Positions 48,061 to 56,172 of a DNA stretch of 64,000 bases are shown here, one piece after another. Position 1 is the stretch's first letter. Every line of letters starts with the position of its first letter. A program made the position numbers and the translations under genes. Source of the DNA: DASQFQ01 sp963722815 (GTDB lineage Bacteria > Actinomycetota > Thermoleophilia > Solirubrobacterales > Solirubrobacteraceae); NCBI GenBank assembly GCA_963722815.1, contig CAVROM010000016.1, positions 1 to 64,000 of the forward strand, read 5' to 3'. Under the pieces are notes generated by a model. That model searched no databases, was not told where the DNA came from, and saw only the letters and a list, made by a program, of their open reading frames with translations.

Positions 48061-48076
48061 TTGACCTAGTAGTCAA
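48061..48076. promoter_or_regulatory. Palindrome TTGACCTAGTAGTCAA, candidate LysR operator/promoter
   Basis: Perfect five-base arms (TTGAC / GTCAA) around CTAGTA, 12 bases upstream of the lysR start. The left arm is also a -35-like TTGACC followed at 17 bases by TACAGC (48084-48089) in the direction of the small ORF at 48119. Fits a divergent LysR control region; direct evidence is lacking. Confidence 0.45.
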
Positions 48077-48118
48077 CAAAGCCTACAGCGATGGCGCACA
48101 ATGTCCGATCATGTTCTC

Positions 48119-48229
48119 ATGATCACTCTCATCGCCATCACCGGCGGCCTGATGGTGGTCGGCGCACTCGCCAACAAGTACGGGGTCGATACGCGCCCCG
48201 GCTTTGACGAGCGCCGTCCGCTCAGCTAG
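48119..48229 (+). CDS. Possible 36-residue single-helix membrane protein
   Basis: ATG-to-TAG frame reading MITLIAITGGLMVVGALANK and YGVDTRPGFDERRPLS: one hydrophobic helix and a charged tail. It lies divergent from the LysR gene with a TTGACC-N17-TACAGC promoter-like pair upstream and no competing frame. The composition is convincing for a micro-membrane protein, but I know no family and there is no clear ribosome binding site. Confidence 0.45.
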   Translation: MITLIAITGGLMVVGALANKYGVDTRPGFDERRPLS

Positions 48230-48278
48230 CCCCCCGTGATCTCCCACATCACCTCCGGAGCCTCTCCCGCTTAGTCGT

Positions 48279-49217
48279 ATGAACCGCGAGCGCGAGGGGC
48301 TCCTGTTGTGTCTGCTGTCGGCCGCCGGCTTCGCCGCGATGCCGATCTTCGCCCGCCAGGCCTACGCCACGGGCATCGAGCTGACCCCGCTGCTCGCCCT
48401 CCGCTTCGTCATGGCCGCGGCCATGCTGTGGGCGCTCGTGCTGCTGCGCCGCCGCCCCTTGGGCTCGCCGCGCGGCCTCGCCCTCGGCGCCGCGCTCGGC
48501 TTCGGTGGCTACGCCCTCCAGGCCGGTCTCTACTTCGGCGCGATCCAGCGCATCGACGTCGGGCTCGCGTCGCTGCTGCTCTACGCCTACCCCTCGTTGG
48601 TCACGCTCGCCGCCTTCGCGCTGCGCCGCGAGTCGCCGACCCGCCGCAAGCTGGGCGCGCTCGCGCTCGCCTCGAGCGGCGTCATCCTCGTGCTCGCCGG
48701 CGGCGGCACCGGCTCGATCGATCCGCTCGGCGCCGCGATGGCGCTCGCCTGCGCCGGCTTCTACACCGTCTTCATCCTCGGCTCCGAGCGCGCGTCGGCA
48801 CAGGTCCCCGCCGTGCCGTTCGCTGCGAGCGTCGCCACCGGCGCCGCGGTGACCTTCGCGATCGCGGCCTTGTTCACCGGCGGTGTGCACGCGAGCGGCG
48901 AGGGCGTGGTCTGGGCCGCGGTGATCGCGCTGGTCTCGACCGTGATCCCGATCGTGCTCTTCACCGCCGGCCTCGCGCGCGTCGGCGCCTCCACCACCGC
49001 GATCGCCTCGGCGGTCGAGCCCGCGCTGACGGTCGCGCTCGCCTGGCTCGTGCTCGGCGAGACGCTCGGCCCGCTCCAGCTCGCCGGCGGCGCGCTGGTG
49101 CTCTCCGCCGTCGTGCTGCTGCAGCTGCGCCCGCGTGCCACGATGCTGCGATGGCGTACGTCGTCTCGGCCCGCTGGTTGGCGCACGAGGGTCGCGAGGA
49201 GCGGGTCACCGAGCTGA
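48279..49217 (+). CDS. EamA/DMT family transporter
   Basis: A 312-residue membrane protein with ten hydrophobic helices in two EamA halves: GLLLCLLSAAGFAAMPIFAR at the start of the first, LALGAALGFGGYALQAGLYF, GLASLLLYAYPSLVTLAAFA, and in the second GAAMALACAGFYTVFILGSE, VIALVSTVIPIVLFTAGLAR, VGASTTAIASAVEPALTVAL and LVLGETLGPLQLAGGALVL. Likely exports or imports a small metabolite such as an amino acid; direction unknown. The last 26 residues overlap the monooxygenase gene by 67 bases and are not helix-like, so the true end may be earlier. Confidence 0.85.
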   Translation: MNREREGLLLCLLSAAGFAAMPIFARQAYATGIELTPLLALRFVMAAAMLWALVLLRRRPLGSPRGLALGAALGFGGYALQAGLYFGAIQRIDVGLASLLLYAYPSLVTLAAFALRRESPTRRKLGALALASSGVILVLAGGGTGSIDPLGAAMALACAGFYTVFILGSERASAQVPAVPFAASVATGAAVTFAIAALFTGGVHASGEGVVWAAVIALVSTVIPIVLFTAGLARVGASTTAIASAVEPALTVALAWLVLGETLGPLQLAGGALVLSAVVLLQLRPRATMLRWRTSSRPAGWRTRVARSGSPS

Positions 49218-49441
49218 TCGGCGAGCTGGGCCCCGCCTCGCGCGCCGAGCCCGGCTGCCTCACCTGGCTCCCGCACCGCTCGATCGCGGAGCCGCGGCTG
49301 TTCTGGCTCTACGAGGAGTACGCCGACGCAGCCGCGTACGAGGCGCACCAGGCGACCGAGCACTTCACCCGGCTGGTGAAGGACGAGGCGATCCCGGAAC
49401 TGCTCGAGTCGCGCGAGCGCGAGTACTTCGTGAGGTTGTAG
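49151..49441 (+). CDS. Antibiotic biosynthesis monooxygenase (ABM) family protein
   Basis: A 96-residue ferredoxin-like protein: MAYVVSARWLAHEGREERVT, ELIGELGPASRAEPGCLTWL, RLFWLYEEYADAAAYEAHQA and TEHFTRLVKDEAIPELLESR. This is the standard ABM layout of beta-alpha-beta units with the E-PGC pattern and F/Y-x-L-Y-E-x-Y strand. Such dimers act on quinols or other small aromatic compounds or have no known activity. It overlaps the transporter gene by 67 bases, so the two are co-transcribed. Confidence 0.8.
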   Translation: MAYVVSARWLAHEGREERVTELIGELGPASRAEPGCLTWLPHRSIAEPRLFWLYEEYADAAAYEAHQATEHFTRLVKDEAIPELLESREREYFVRL

Positions 49442-49461
49442 GCGCGGCGGACGGCAAACTG

Positions 49462-49632
49462 CGGCTGGGTAGGAAGGGGTTCGGACGAATAAGTGCGACC
49501 TAGAGCGCATTCCGGAGCCCGCGGTCGCAGTTGTTCGTCCCTGAGACGCTACGACGCATTTCTGCGACCGCACCGCCAACTCGGCGGTCAAGAGCGCAGA
49601 AATGCGTCCCGAACCCGCCTCCTACCCAGCCC
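49462..49632. repeat. Nested inverted-repeat element (REP/BIME-like)
   Basis: Four related motifs alternate in orientation: GGACGAATAAGTGCGACC (49482-49500), the reverse of GGTCGCAGTTGTTCGTCC (49523-49540), GACGCATTTCTGCGACC (49552-49568) and the reverse of GAGCGCAGAAATGCGTCC (49591-49608). Motifs 1-2 and 3-4 each form a hairpin. Outer arms GGCTGGGTAGGA (49463-49474) and TCCTACCCAGCC (near 49620-49631) pair perfectly and extend with few mismatches through the adjacent TTCGG/CCGAA. The element fills the 215-base gap between the ABM and pentapeptide genes. Confidence 0.65.
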
Positions 49633-49656
49633 GCCGTTGAAGTTCGCCCCGCAGCC

Positions 49657-50187
49657 TCAGTCCTCGATCAGCTCGATCTCGAGCGCCCCGGCGAACGACG
49701 GCGCGAGCTCGACCACGTCATCCCACCGCATCCGCGTCCCGCGCAGGCTGAGCGCGCCGCGGAGCCCGGCCAGCCGGCAGCCGTCCAGCGTCGCGCCCTC
49801 GAGCCGCGCCTCGCGCAGCTCGACCTCGGTGAGGTCGCAGCGCTCGAAGCGGGCGCCGCGCAGGTCGGCGCCCGAGAAGTCGGCGCCGGTGAGCACGCAG
49901 TCGCGAAAGATCGCGCCCTCGATCCTGGCCGAGCGCAGGCTCATCAGGTCCGCTCGGCAGTCCTCGAACAGCACGTGCAGCCCGGTCGAGTCGCGCAGGT
50001 CGAAGCCGGTCAGGCGGCAGCCGCGCAGCTCGACCACGCGCCACTCGCTGTAGGGCGCCTCGGCGTTGGCGAGATCGACATCGCGCAGCCGCGTGTCCTT
50101 GAGGATCCAGCGGCGCTGGGTCGTGCCCGTCAGGTCTCGCTCGCCGTCCCAGTCCTCCACGCGGCCGGAGTCTAGGATCGGGCGCAT
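49657..50187 (-). CDS. Pentapeptide repeat protein
   Basis: A 176-residue protein from ATG 50187. From residue about 30 it is a run of five-residue repeats: DTRLRDVDLANAEAPYSEWR, ELRGCRLTGFDLRDSTGLHV, CRADLMSLRSARIEGAIFRD, CVLTGADFSGADLRGARFER and CDLTEVELREARLEGATLDG. These build a right-handed beta helix. The C-terminal SLRGTRMRWDDVVELAPSFA, GALEIELIED lies outside the repeat. Could be a DNA-mimic or scaffold, as in other pentapeptide proteins. Its start codon shares CATG with the divergent ligase start. Confidence 0.85.
   Translation of the reverse strand: MRPILDSGRVEDWDGERDLTGTTQRRWILKDTRLRDVDLANAEAPYSEWRVVELRGCRLTGFDLRDSTGLHVLFEDCRADLMSLRSARIEGAIFRDCVLTGADFSGADLRGARFERCDLTEVELREARLEGATLDGCRLAGLRGALSLRGTRMRWDDVVELAPSFAGALEIELIED
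50173..50178 (+). promoter_or_regulatory. TAGGAT -10-like box
   Basis: TAGGAT ends seven bases before ATG 50186, without a Shine-Dalgarno sequence; it lies inside the start of the divergent pentapeptide gene, which suggests that gene may begin further in. Confidence 0.4.
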
Positions 50188-51130
50188 GGCCCTGCCGCTC
50201 CGCCCGCCCCTCCTCCCCCAGCTCGCCAAGTCGCAGAAGACGCTCCCGCAAGGCGACGGCTGGGTCTACGAGCCGAAATGGGACGGCTTCCGCTCGATCG
50301 CGTTCGTCGACGGCGACAGCGTCCACCTGCAGTCGCGCAACGGCAAGCCGCTGACCCGCTACTTCCCCGAGCTGAAGTTCCCCGAGGGGCGCTACATCCT
50401 CGACGGCGAGATCGTGCGGTTCGACGATCAGGGCCGCCAGGACTTCGACGCGCTCGGCCAGCGCATCCATCCCGCCAAGTCGCGCATCGACATGCTGGCC
50501 GAGGAGACGCCGACGCGCTTCATCGCCTTCGACGTGCTGGCGATCGACGACGAGTCGCTGCTCGAGCTGCCCCAGCGCGAGCGCCGCGACCGGCTCGAGC
50601 AGCTGGTCGAGAAGCCCGTCGACCTCACGCCCGGCTCCGAGGACCCCGCCGAGGCGCAGCCGTGGCTGCAGGGCGCCGAAGGCGTGGTGGCCAAGCGCCA
50701 GGACGCGCCGTACCGGCCAGGCGAACGCGTCGGGATGGTGAAGATCAAGCGCGTGCGCACGATCGACGCGGTCGTGCGCGGCTGGCGCGAGGGCAAGGAG
50801 CCCGGCACGCTCGGCTCGCTCTCGCTGGCGCTCTACGACGCCAAGGGCAACCTGCGCGAGGTCGGGCACTGCTCGGGCTTCACCGCGAAGCAGAAGCGCG
50901 AGCTGCCGGCCTTCCTCGCCCCCTACGAGACCGGCGAGCGCTTCAGCGCCGAGCCGAGCCGCTGGAACGCCGCGCGGGAGATGGACGGCGCGGTGGTGCG
51001 CCCTGAGCTGGTCGTCGAGGTCACCTTCGACCACACCAGCAACGAGCGCATCCGCCACGGGACGAAGCTCCTGCGCTGGCGCGACGACAAGCCGCCGCGC
51101 CAGTGCACGATGGATCAGCTCGAGAGCTAG
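50186..51130 (+). CDS. ATP-dependent DNA ligase (LigC/LigD-ligase-domain type)
   Basis: A 314-residue ligase. The adenylation site is GWVYEPKWDGFRSIAFVDGD (KWDG Lys, about residue 30), followed by LQSRNGKPLTRYFPELK (motif Ia), RYILDGEIVRFDDQGRQDFD (motif III), EGVVAKRQDAPYRPGERVGM (motif IV) and VKIKRVRTIDAVVRG (motif V). The OB-fold domain ends the protein (VGHCSGFTAKQKRELPAF; RPELVVEVTFDHTSNERIRH). No primase or nuclease domain is attached, so it resembles stand-alone mycobacterial LigC-type enzymes of end-joining or base repair. Leaderless-type TAGGAT box upstream. Confidence 0.9.
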   Translation: MALPLRPPLLPQLAKSQKTLPQGDGWVYEPKWDGFRSIAFVDGDSVHLQSRNGKPLTRYFPELKFPEGRYILDGEIVRFDDQGRQDFDALGQRIHPAKSRIDMLAEETPTRFIAFDVLAIDDESLLELPQRERRDRLEQLVEKPVDLTPGSEDPAEAQPWLQGAEGVVAKRQDAPYRPGERVGMVKIKRVRTIDAVVRGWREGKEPGTLGSLSLALYDAKGNLREVGHCSGFTAKQKRELPAFLAPYETGERFSAEPSRWNAAREMDGAVVRPELVVEVTFDHTSNERIRHGTKLLRWRDDKPPRQCTMDQLES

Positions 51131-51159
51131 GCGCCAAGCCAGGCAGCTTGCCGCCTAGC
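51126..51159. terminator. Strong hairpin over the ligase stop codon
   Basis: GCTAGGCG (51126-51133) pairs perfectly with CGCCTAGC (51152-51159); inside, CAAGC (51135-51139) pairs with GCTTG (51146-51150) around a six-base loop, with one C-C mismatch. The ligase TAG is in the left arm. No T-run follows, as is common in GC-rich actinobacteria; the symmetric stem between two convergent genes could end transcripts from both sides. Confidence 0.6.
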
Positions 51160-51172
51160 GGGGGGCTGAGCC

Positions 51173-51699
51173 TCAGCGCAGCCGCGCGAGCTTGCGCCGC
51201 ACCGCCGCCGTCTGGCGCAGCCGTACGGCGTGACGCATCTTCTTGGACGCCGCGACGGGTGCCGGAGCGGACACCGCCGCGCCCGGCGGGGCGCACAGCG
51301 CGTCGGCGAGTAGCGTGGCCTTCGCGGCCGAGTTGGTGTTGTCAGCGAAGACCTCCCAGCCGGTGAGGGTCTCGTCGACCGCTCTCGACGACCGACATCT
51401 TCCCGGGCGTCCCCTCGACCGAGAAGCCGCCCGAGACGACCGTCATCCCGTCCGGGCACGGGAGGTCACCCCCCGTTGACCGCGCCCGCGGCGACCTCGA
51501 GCGTCCCGATGACCTCGGTCAGCTGCGTCACGTTCACCGGCCCTGCGGGCCCTGCGGGCCCTGCGCGCCGGGCGCGCCGGTGAGGCCGCGCGTGGCCCGC
51601 ACCGAGCCCTTGAAGTCGGACTTGGTCAGCGACTTGTTCTTCACATCCTTGCCGGTGATCGAACCCCAGCACCACTCCTGGCGTCAGCCGCTTTCGCAT
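51173..51699 (-). CDS. Exported collagen-like hypothetical protein (several frameshifts, N-terminal helix shortened)
   Basis: From ATG 51699 with a good ribosome binding site (GAGGGGGGAG) it reads MRKRLTPGVVLG, then, after an apparent loss of the signal helix and a shift near 51660, ITGKDVKNKSLTKSDFKGSV, RATRGLTGAPGAQGP and GPAGPAGPVNVTQLTEVIGT. Later pieces are LEVAAGAVNGG, VTCPDGMTVVSGGFSVEGTP, ETLTGWEVFADNTNSAAKAT, LLADALCAPPG and the C-terminal LRQTAAVRRKLARLR. GITGKDVKN and short GPAGPAG collagen-like triplets are typical of abundant exported proteins in this group. Three or more indels lie between 51.38 and 51.67 kb. Confidence 0.5.
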
Positions 51700-51780
51700 G
51701 ACTCCCCCCTCTGTTGAAAGCCGCGTGCCGCCCGAACGCGACGCCTCCCGGCTAATTTCTTAAACCTGATCGGGATTTGC

Positions 51781-51786
51781 TACTTT
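51781..51786 (+). promoter_or_regulatory. TACTTT -10-like box of the sulfate-reduction operon
   Basis: TACTTT ends nine bases before ATG 51796, without a Shine-Dalgarno sequence. The near-palindrome CCTGATCGGG at 51765-51774 just upstream could be an operator. This would be the main promoter for the sulfite reductase-cysHDN operon. Confidence 0.4.
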
Positions 51787-51795
51787 GGCCCGTTC

Positions 51796-53376
51796 ATGAA
51801 CAAGTTCGAGCGCGCAAAGCAAGAGAAGGACGGCCTCGACGTCTTCCCGGCGCTCATGCGGGCCGCCGAGGTGGGCTGGGAGTCGCTGGACGACGACGAC
51901 CTCATGCGGCTCAAGTGGTACGGGCTGTATGCGCACAACGCCAAGGACGGCCACTTCATGCTCCGCACGAAGGTCGTGCAGGGCGTGTTGAGCGCCGACC
52001 AGGCGGAGGTGATGGCGGGCATCACCGACGACTTCGCGCGCGGCATCATCGACTGCACGACGCGCCAGTGCTTCCAGAACCACTGGCTGACGCTCGACGA
52101 GGTCCCCGAGGTCTTCTCGCGGCTGGAGAAGGTCGGGCTCACGACCTCTGGCGCGTGCGGCGACATCACCCGCAACGTCATCGGCTGCACGCTGGCGGGC
52201 ATCGGCCACGAGCAGGTCGCCGACGGCCACGCGACCGCGCAGGCGATCCACGAGTACTTCCTCGACAACAAGCTCTACTCGAACCTCCCGCGCAAGTACA
52301 AGATCTCCGTCACGGGCTGCAAGGAGGACTGCGCGCGCGGCCTCATCAACGACGTCTCGCTGTCGGGCGCGATCCACGAGGACGGCACGGCCGGCTTCAA
52401 CATCCGCGTCGGCGGCGGGCTCTCCAGCGCGCCGCGCTTCTCGCGCTCGATCGACGTCTTCGTCGCGCCGGAGGAGGCGCCCGAGGTCGTGGCCGGGATC
52501 ACCGCGATCTTCCGCGACTCCGACGAGAACCGTGCCAAGCGCGGCAAGGCGCGGCTGAAGTTCCTGGTCGACCAGATCGGGCCCGACGGCCTGCGCGAGC
52601 AGCTCGTCGAGCGGCTCGGGCACGACGTGCGGCGCGCCGCCCGCGTCGCCCCCGACCTCCGCGGCCACGACCACATCGGCGTGACGCCGCAGACCGACGG
52701 CGAGCACTCCGCGGTCGGCTTCTGCGTGCCGGTCGGGCGCCTGCGCGGCGACCAGCTGCACGAGCTCGTGCGGCTCGCCCGCGAGTACGCGACCGTCCCC
52801 GAGGTCCGGCTCACGCACCAGCAGAACGTGCTGCTGCCGTGGATCCCCAACGAGCGGGTCGAGGCGCTGCTCGCCGAGCCGCTCGCGCAGGAGCTCTCAC
52901 CCCAGCCCGAGCTGTTCACGCGCGGGCTGCAGACCTGCACCGGCAAGGAGTTCTGCGGGCTGGCCAAGGTCCACACCAAGGACCGCGCGGCCGAGATCGC
53001 CAAGTTCCTCGACACGCACGTGACCAGGAACGGCCACGGCGAGGACTTCCGCCTGCACTTCGCGGGCTGCTCGTCGAGCTGCGCCCAGCACCAGATCGCC
53101 GACGTCGGCATCGAGGGTGTGCTCAAGAAGGTCGACGGCGAGTTCATCGAGGCAATGGACATCCGCATCGGCGGCCGGCTCGGCCCCGACCCGCGCTTCG
53201 GCGACGTCGTGCTCAAGAAGGTCCCGAACTGGGAGCTCAACGAGACGCTGCTGCGGATCTTCTCGCTCTACGAGACCAACCACGGCGAGGGCGAGACGTT
53301 CCGGGACTTCGCGGGCCGCACCCAGCCCGAGTGGTGGACGGAGCAGCTGACGCCCGAGGAGGTCGAGGCCGGATGA
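51796..53376 (+). CDS. Ferredoxin-type sulfite/nitrite reductase (siroheme, 4Fe-4S)
   Basis: A 526-residue protein with two ferredoxin-like half domains and two siroheme domains. The 4Fe-4S/siroheme cysteines are TCTGKEFCGLAK (CX5C, about residue 378) and HFAGCSSSCAQHQIADVG (CX3C, about 421). The N-terminal half has MLRTKVVQGVLSADQAEVMA, CTTRQCFQNHWLTLDEVPEV, TSGACGDITRNVIGCTLAGI and ISVTGCKEDCARGLINDVSL. In an operon with cysH, cysD and cysN it most likely reduces sulfite to sulfide; sequence alone does not exclude nitrite. Stop and cysH start overlap as ATGA. Confidence 0.88.
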   Translation: MNKFERAKQEKDGLDVFPALMRAAEVGWESLDDDDLMRLKWYGLYAHNAKDGHFMLRTKVVQGVLSADQAEVMAGITDDFARGIIDCTTRQCFQNHWLTLDEVPEVFSRLEKVGLTTSGACGDITRNVIGCTLAGIGHEQVADGHATAQAIHEYFLDNKLYSNLPRKYKISVTGCKEDCARGLINDVSLSGAIHEDGTAGFNIRVGGGLSSAPRFSRSIDVFVAPEEAPEVVAGITAIFRDSDENRAKRGKARLKFLVDQIGPDGLREQLVERLGHDVRRAARVAPDLRGHDHIGVTPQTDGEHSAVGFCVPVGRLRGDQLHELVRLAREYATVPEVRLTHQQNVLLPWIPNERVEALLAEPLAQELSPQPELFTRGLQTCTGKEFCGLAKVHTKDRAAEIAKFLDTHVTRNGHGEDFRLHFAGCSSSCAQHQIADVGIEGVLKKVDGEFIEAMDIRIGGRLGPDPRFGDVVLKKVPNWELNETLLRIFSLYETNHGEGETFRDFAGRTQPEWWTEQLTPEEVEAG

Positions 53377-53975
53377 CCGCCGAGGCGGTGATCGCGGACG
53401 CGGTGGAGCGCTTCCACCCCCGCGTGGCCCTCGCCTGCTCGTTCCAGAAGGAGGAGACGGTCCTGCTGGACCTGCTCTTCAAGGCGCGGCCGGGTGCGCG
53501 CGTGTTCGCGCTCGACACCCGCGTGCTGTTCGACGAGACCCACGAGTACTGGGCGGCGGTGGAGGCGAAGTACGGCACCAAGGTCGAGGTGTTCGCGGCG
53601 CAGGATCCGCCGGACCGGTTGTGGGAGACCGATCCGGCCGGCTGCTGCGGGATCCGCAAGGTGACGCCGCTGCGCGAGGCGCTGAGCGGGCTCGACGCCT
53701 GGATCACCGGCATGCGGCGCGAGCAGTCGCCGACGCGCTCGGACATCTCCGAGGCCGGCTGGGACGAGAAGCACGGGCTGTGGAAGTTCAACCCGCTCGC
53801 GGACTGGAGCGAGCGCGACGTGTGGACGTACATCTTCGATCACGAGCTGCCGTACCACCCGCTGCACGACGGCGGGTACGCCTCGATCGGCTGCACGCAC
53901 TGCACGCAGCCGGGCACGGGGCGTGAGGGCCGCTGGGCGGGGAGCGAGAAGACCGAGTGCGGCCTGCACGTCTGA
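53373..53975 (+). CDS. cysH: Adenylyl-sulfate (APS) reductase, 4Fe-4S type
   Basis: A 200-residue PAPS/APS reductase-family protein. Motifs: RVALACSFQKEETVLLDLLF (PP-loop variant), VFALDTRVLFDETHEYWAAV, and the iron-sulfur cysteines GCCGIRKVTPL (about residue 92) plus IGCTHCTQPGTGREGRW (about 173), which mark the APS-using, 4Fe-4S form. ITGMRREQSPTRSDI binds sulfate groups and the C-terminal ECGLHV carries the catalytic Cys. Reduces APS to sulfite with thioredoxin. Start overlaps the upstream stop; its end overlaps cysD by 19 bases. Confidence 0.92.
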   Translation: MTAEAVIADAVERFHPRVALACSFQKEETVLLDLLFKARPGARVFALDTRVLFDETHEYWAAVEAKYGTKVEVFAAQDPPDRLWETDPAGCCGIRKVTPLREALSGLDAWITGMRREQSPTRSDISEAGWDEKHGLWKFNPLADWSERDVWTYIFDHELPYHPLHDGGYASIGCTHCTQPGTGREGRWAGSEKTECGLHV

Positions 53976-54865
53976 GCCATCTCGACCACCTCGAGTCCGA
54001 GGCGGTCCACGTCATGCGGGAGGTCGCCGCCGAGCGCGAGCGGCCGGCGCTGCTGTTCTCCGGCGGCAAGGACTCGATCGTGCTGCTGCGGCTGGCGGAG
54101 AAGGCGTTCCGCCCCGGGCGCTTCCCGTTCCCGCTGCTGCACGTCGACACCGGCCACAACTTCCCGGAGGTCCTGGAGTTCCGGGATCGCCGCGTCGCGG
54201 AGCTCGGCGAGGAGCTGATCGTGGCCTCGGTCCAGGAGTCGATCGACGCCGGGCGCGTGGTCGAGGAGCGCGGGCCGCGCGCGTCGCGCAACCGGCTGCA
54301 GACGACGACGCTCCTGGATGCCATCGAGGCGAACCGCTTCGACGCCTGCTTCGGCGGCGCGCGGCGCGACGAGGAGCGGGCGCGCGCGAAGGAGCGCGTG
54401 ATCTCGCTGCGCGACGACTTCGGCGGCTGGGACCCGCGGCGCCAGCGGCCCGAGCTGTGGGACCTCTACAACACGCGCCTCGCGGCGGGCGAGCACCTGC
54501 GCGTGTTCCCGCTGAGCAACTGGACCGAGCTCGACGTCTGGCAGTACATCCTGCGCGAGGAGCTCGAGATCCCGTCGCTCTACCTCGCCCACGAGCGCGA
54601 GGTGTTCTCGCGCGACGGGATGCTGCTGGCGGAGTCGGACCACGTCGAGCGGCTCGACGGCGAGGACGTCTTCCCCGAGTGGGTCCGTTACCGCACCGTC
54701 GGCGACATGAGCTGCACCGGAGCGGTCGCCTCGCGCGCGACGACGCTCGACGAGGTGGTGGCCGAGATCGCCGCGACGCGGATCACCGAGCGCGGTGAGA
54801 CGCGCGCCGACGACCGCGCGTCCGAGGCCGCGATGGAGGACCGCAAGGTTGCCGGCTACTTCTAG
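53957..54865 (+). CDS. cysD: Sulfate adenylyltransferase small subunit
   Basis: A 302-residue protein from GTG 53957. It reads LSHLDHLESEAVHVMREVAA, the PP-motif LLFSGGKDSIVLLRLAEKAF (about residue 35), LLHVDTGHNFPEVLEFRDRR, RLQTTTLLDAIEANRFDACF, GGARRDEERARAKERVISLR, FPLSNWTELDVWQYILREEL and RTVGDMSCTGAVASRATTLD. This is the ATP pyrophosphatase subunit that forms APS, working with the GTPase CysN. The end overlaps the cysN start by 17 bases. Confidence 0.93.
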   Translation: MRPARLSHLDHLESEAVHVMREVAAERERPALLFSGGKDSIVLLRLAEKAFRPGRFPFPLLHVDTGHNFPEVLEFRDRRVAELGEELIVASVQESIDAGRVVEERGPRASRNRLQTTTLLDAIEANRFDACFGGARRDEERARAKERVISLRDDFGGWDPRRQRPELWDLYNTRLAAGEHLRVFPLSNWTELDVWQYILREELEIPSLYLAHEREVFSRDGMLLAESDHVERLDGEDVFPEWVRYRTVGDMSCTGAVASRATTLDEVVAEIAATRITERGETRADDRASEAAMEDRKVAGYF

Positions 54866-56172
54866 CGAGGTCGACACGCTGCGGCTGGCGACGGCCGGCT
54901 CCGTGGACGACGGCAAGTCGACGCTGATCGGGCGGCTGCTCTACGACTCGAAGTCGATCCTGGCCGACCAGCTCGAGCACATCGCCGAGGTGTCGCACGC
55001 GCGCAACGGCAACGGTCACCTGGACCTGGCGCTGCTGACCGACGGGCTGCGCGCCGAGCGCGAGCAGGGCATCACCATCGACGTCGCGCACCGCTACTTC
55101 GCGACCCCGCGCCGGCGCTTCATCCTCGCCGACACGCCGGGGCACGAGCAGTACACGCGCAACATGGTCACCGGCGCCTCGACGGCGGAGGTCGCGATCG
55201 TGCTGGTCGACGCACGCGCACGGCGTGGTCGAGCAGACACGCCGGCACGCGGCAGTGGCAGGGCTGCTGCGTGTCGGTCACGTCGTACTGGCGGTCAACA
55301 AGATGGATCTCGTCGGCTGGTCGGAGGAGGTCTTCGACCGGATCGTGGCCGACTTCGACTGCTTCGCCTCGAAGATCGGGCTCGGAGCGGTCACGCCGCT
55401 ACCGATGAGCGCGCTGCACGGCGACAACGTCGTCGAGCCGTCCGAGCGGCTCGCCTGGTACGCCGGGCCGCCGCTGCTCGAGCATCTCGAGACGCTCGAG
55501 CTTCCGCCCGAGGCGCCCGCGGACTTCCGGCTGCCGGTGCAGTGGGTGCTGCGCGGCGAGGAGCGCGCCTACGCCGGCCGCATCGGGTCCGGCGAGCTGC
55601 GGCCGGGTGATGACGTCGTCGCCCTTCCCTCCGGCGCTTCGGCCCGGGTCGTCGCCGTCGAGACCTTCGACGGGCCGCTGGAGGTCGCTCTTGCCGGCGA
55701 GTCGGTGTCGGTGCGCCTCGATCGCGAGCTCGACCTCTCCCGCGGCGACGTGCTGGCTGCCGCGGGCTCGGCTCCGTCGGTGGCGCGCTCCTTCGCCGCC
55801 GACCTCTGCTGGCTCTCGGAGCGTGATCTGCGCGCGGGCGAACGGCTGGCTCTGAAGCATGGAACACGGACCGTCCGGGCCGTCGTCGATGCGGTCGTGG
55901 ACCGTCTGGACCTTGCCGGCGCCGCGCGAGTCGCCGCGGACGGGCTGTCGCTGAACGACATCGGCCGCGTACGGCTGCGCGTCTCGAGCCCCCTCCCGGT
56001 CGAGCCCTACGCCGGCAACCGCGTCACCGGCGCCTTCATCCTCATCGCCGAGGGCACAAACGACACGGTCGGCGCGGGCATGATCGCCCTATCGCGCGAA
56101 GCCGGACGATCAGGTCGGCGCGGCCGCGGGTCGAGGCCACGACCTCGGCGTTGCGCTGGTCGGAGCGCATGA
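54849..56172 (+). CDS. cysN: Sulfate adenylyltransferase large subunit (GTPase), one frameshift
   Basis: About 420 residues. The best start is TTG 54849 (PATSSEVDTLRLATAGSVDD), overlapping cysD. GTPase motifs: SVDDGKSTLIGRLLYDSKSI, EREQGITIDVAHRYFATPRR, ILADTPGHEQYTRNMVTGAS and, after a two-base disturbance near 55215 (should read DARAHGVVEQTRRHAAVAGL), VVLAVNKMDLVGWSEEVFDR. EF-Tu-like domains II and III follow (VQWVLRGEERAYAGRIGSGE; RLRVSSPLPVEPYAGNRVTG; FILIAEGTNDTVGAGMI). The natural end is near AGMI (about 56080); the frame as given runs to 56172, antisense to the kinase gene. No kinase (CysC) domain is attached. Confidence 0.88.

Noticed and set aside
49151..49217. Transporter-monooxygenase fusion
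   Set aside because: The two proteins are in different frames and both have normal lengths; only a 67-base overlap is present.
51650..51675. GGGGTTCGATCACC on the minus strand resembling a tRNA T-arm
   Set aside because: The stem does not pair and the bases belong to the frameshifted collagen-like gene; no other tRNA parts are near.
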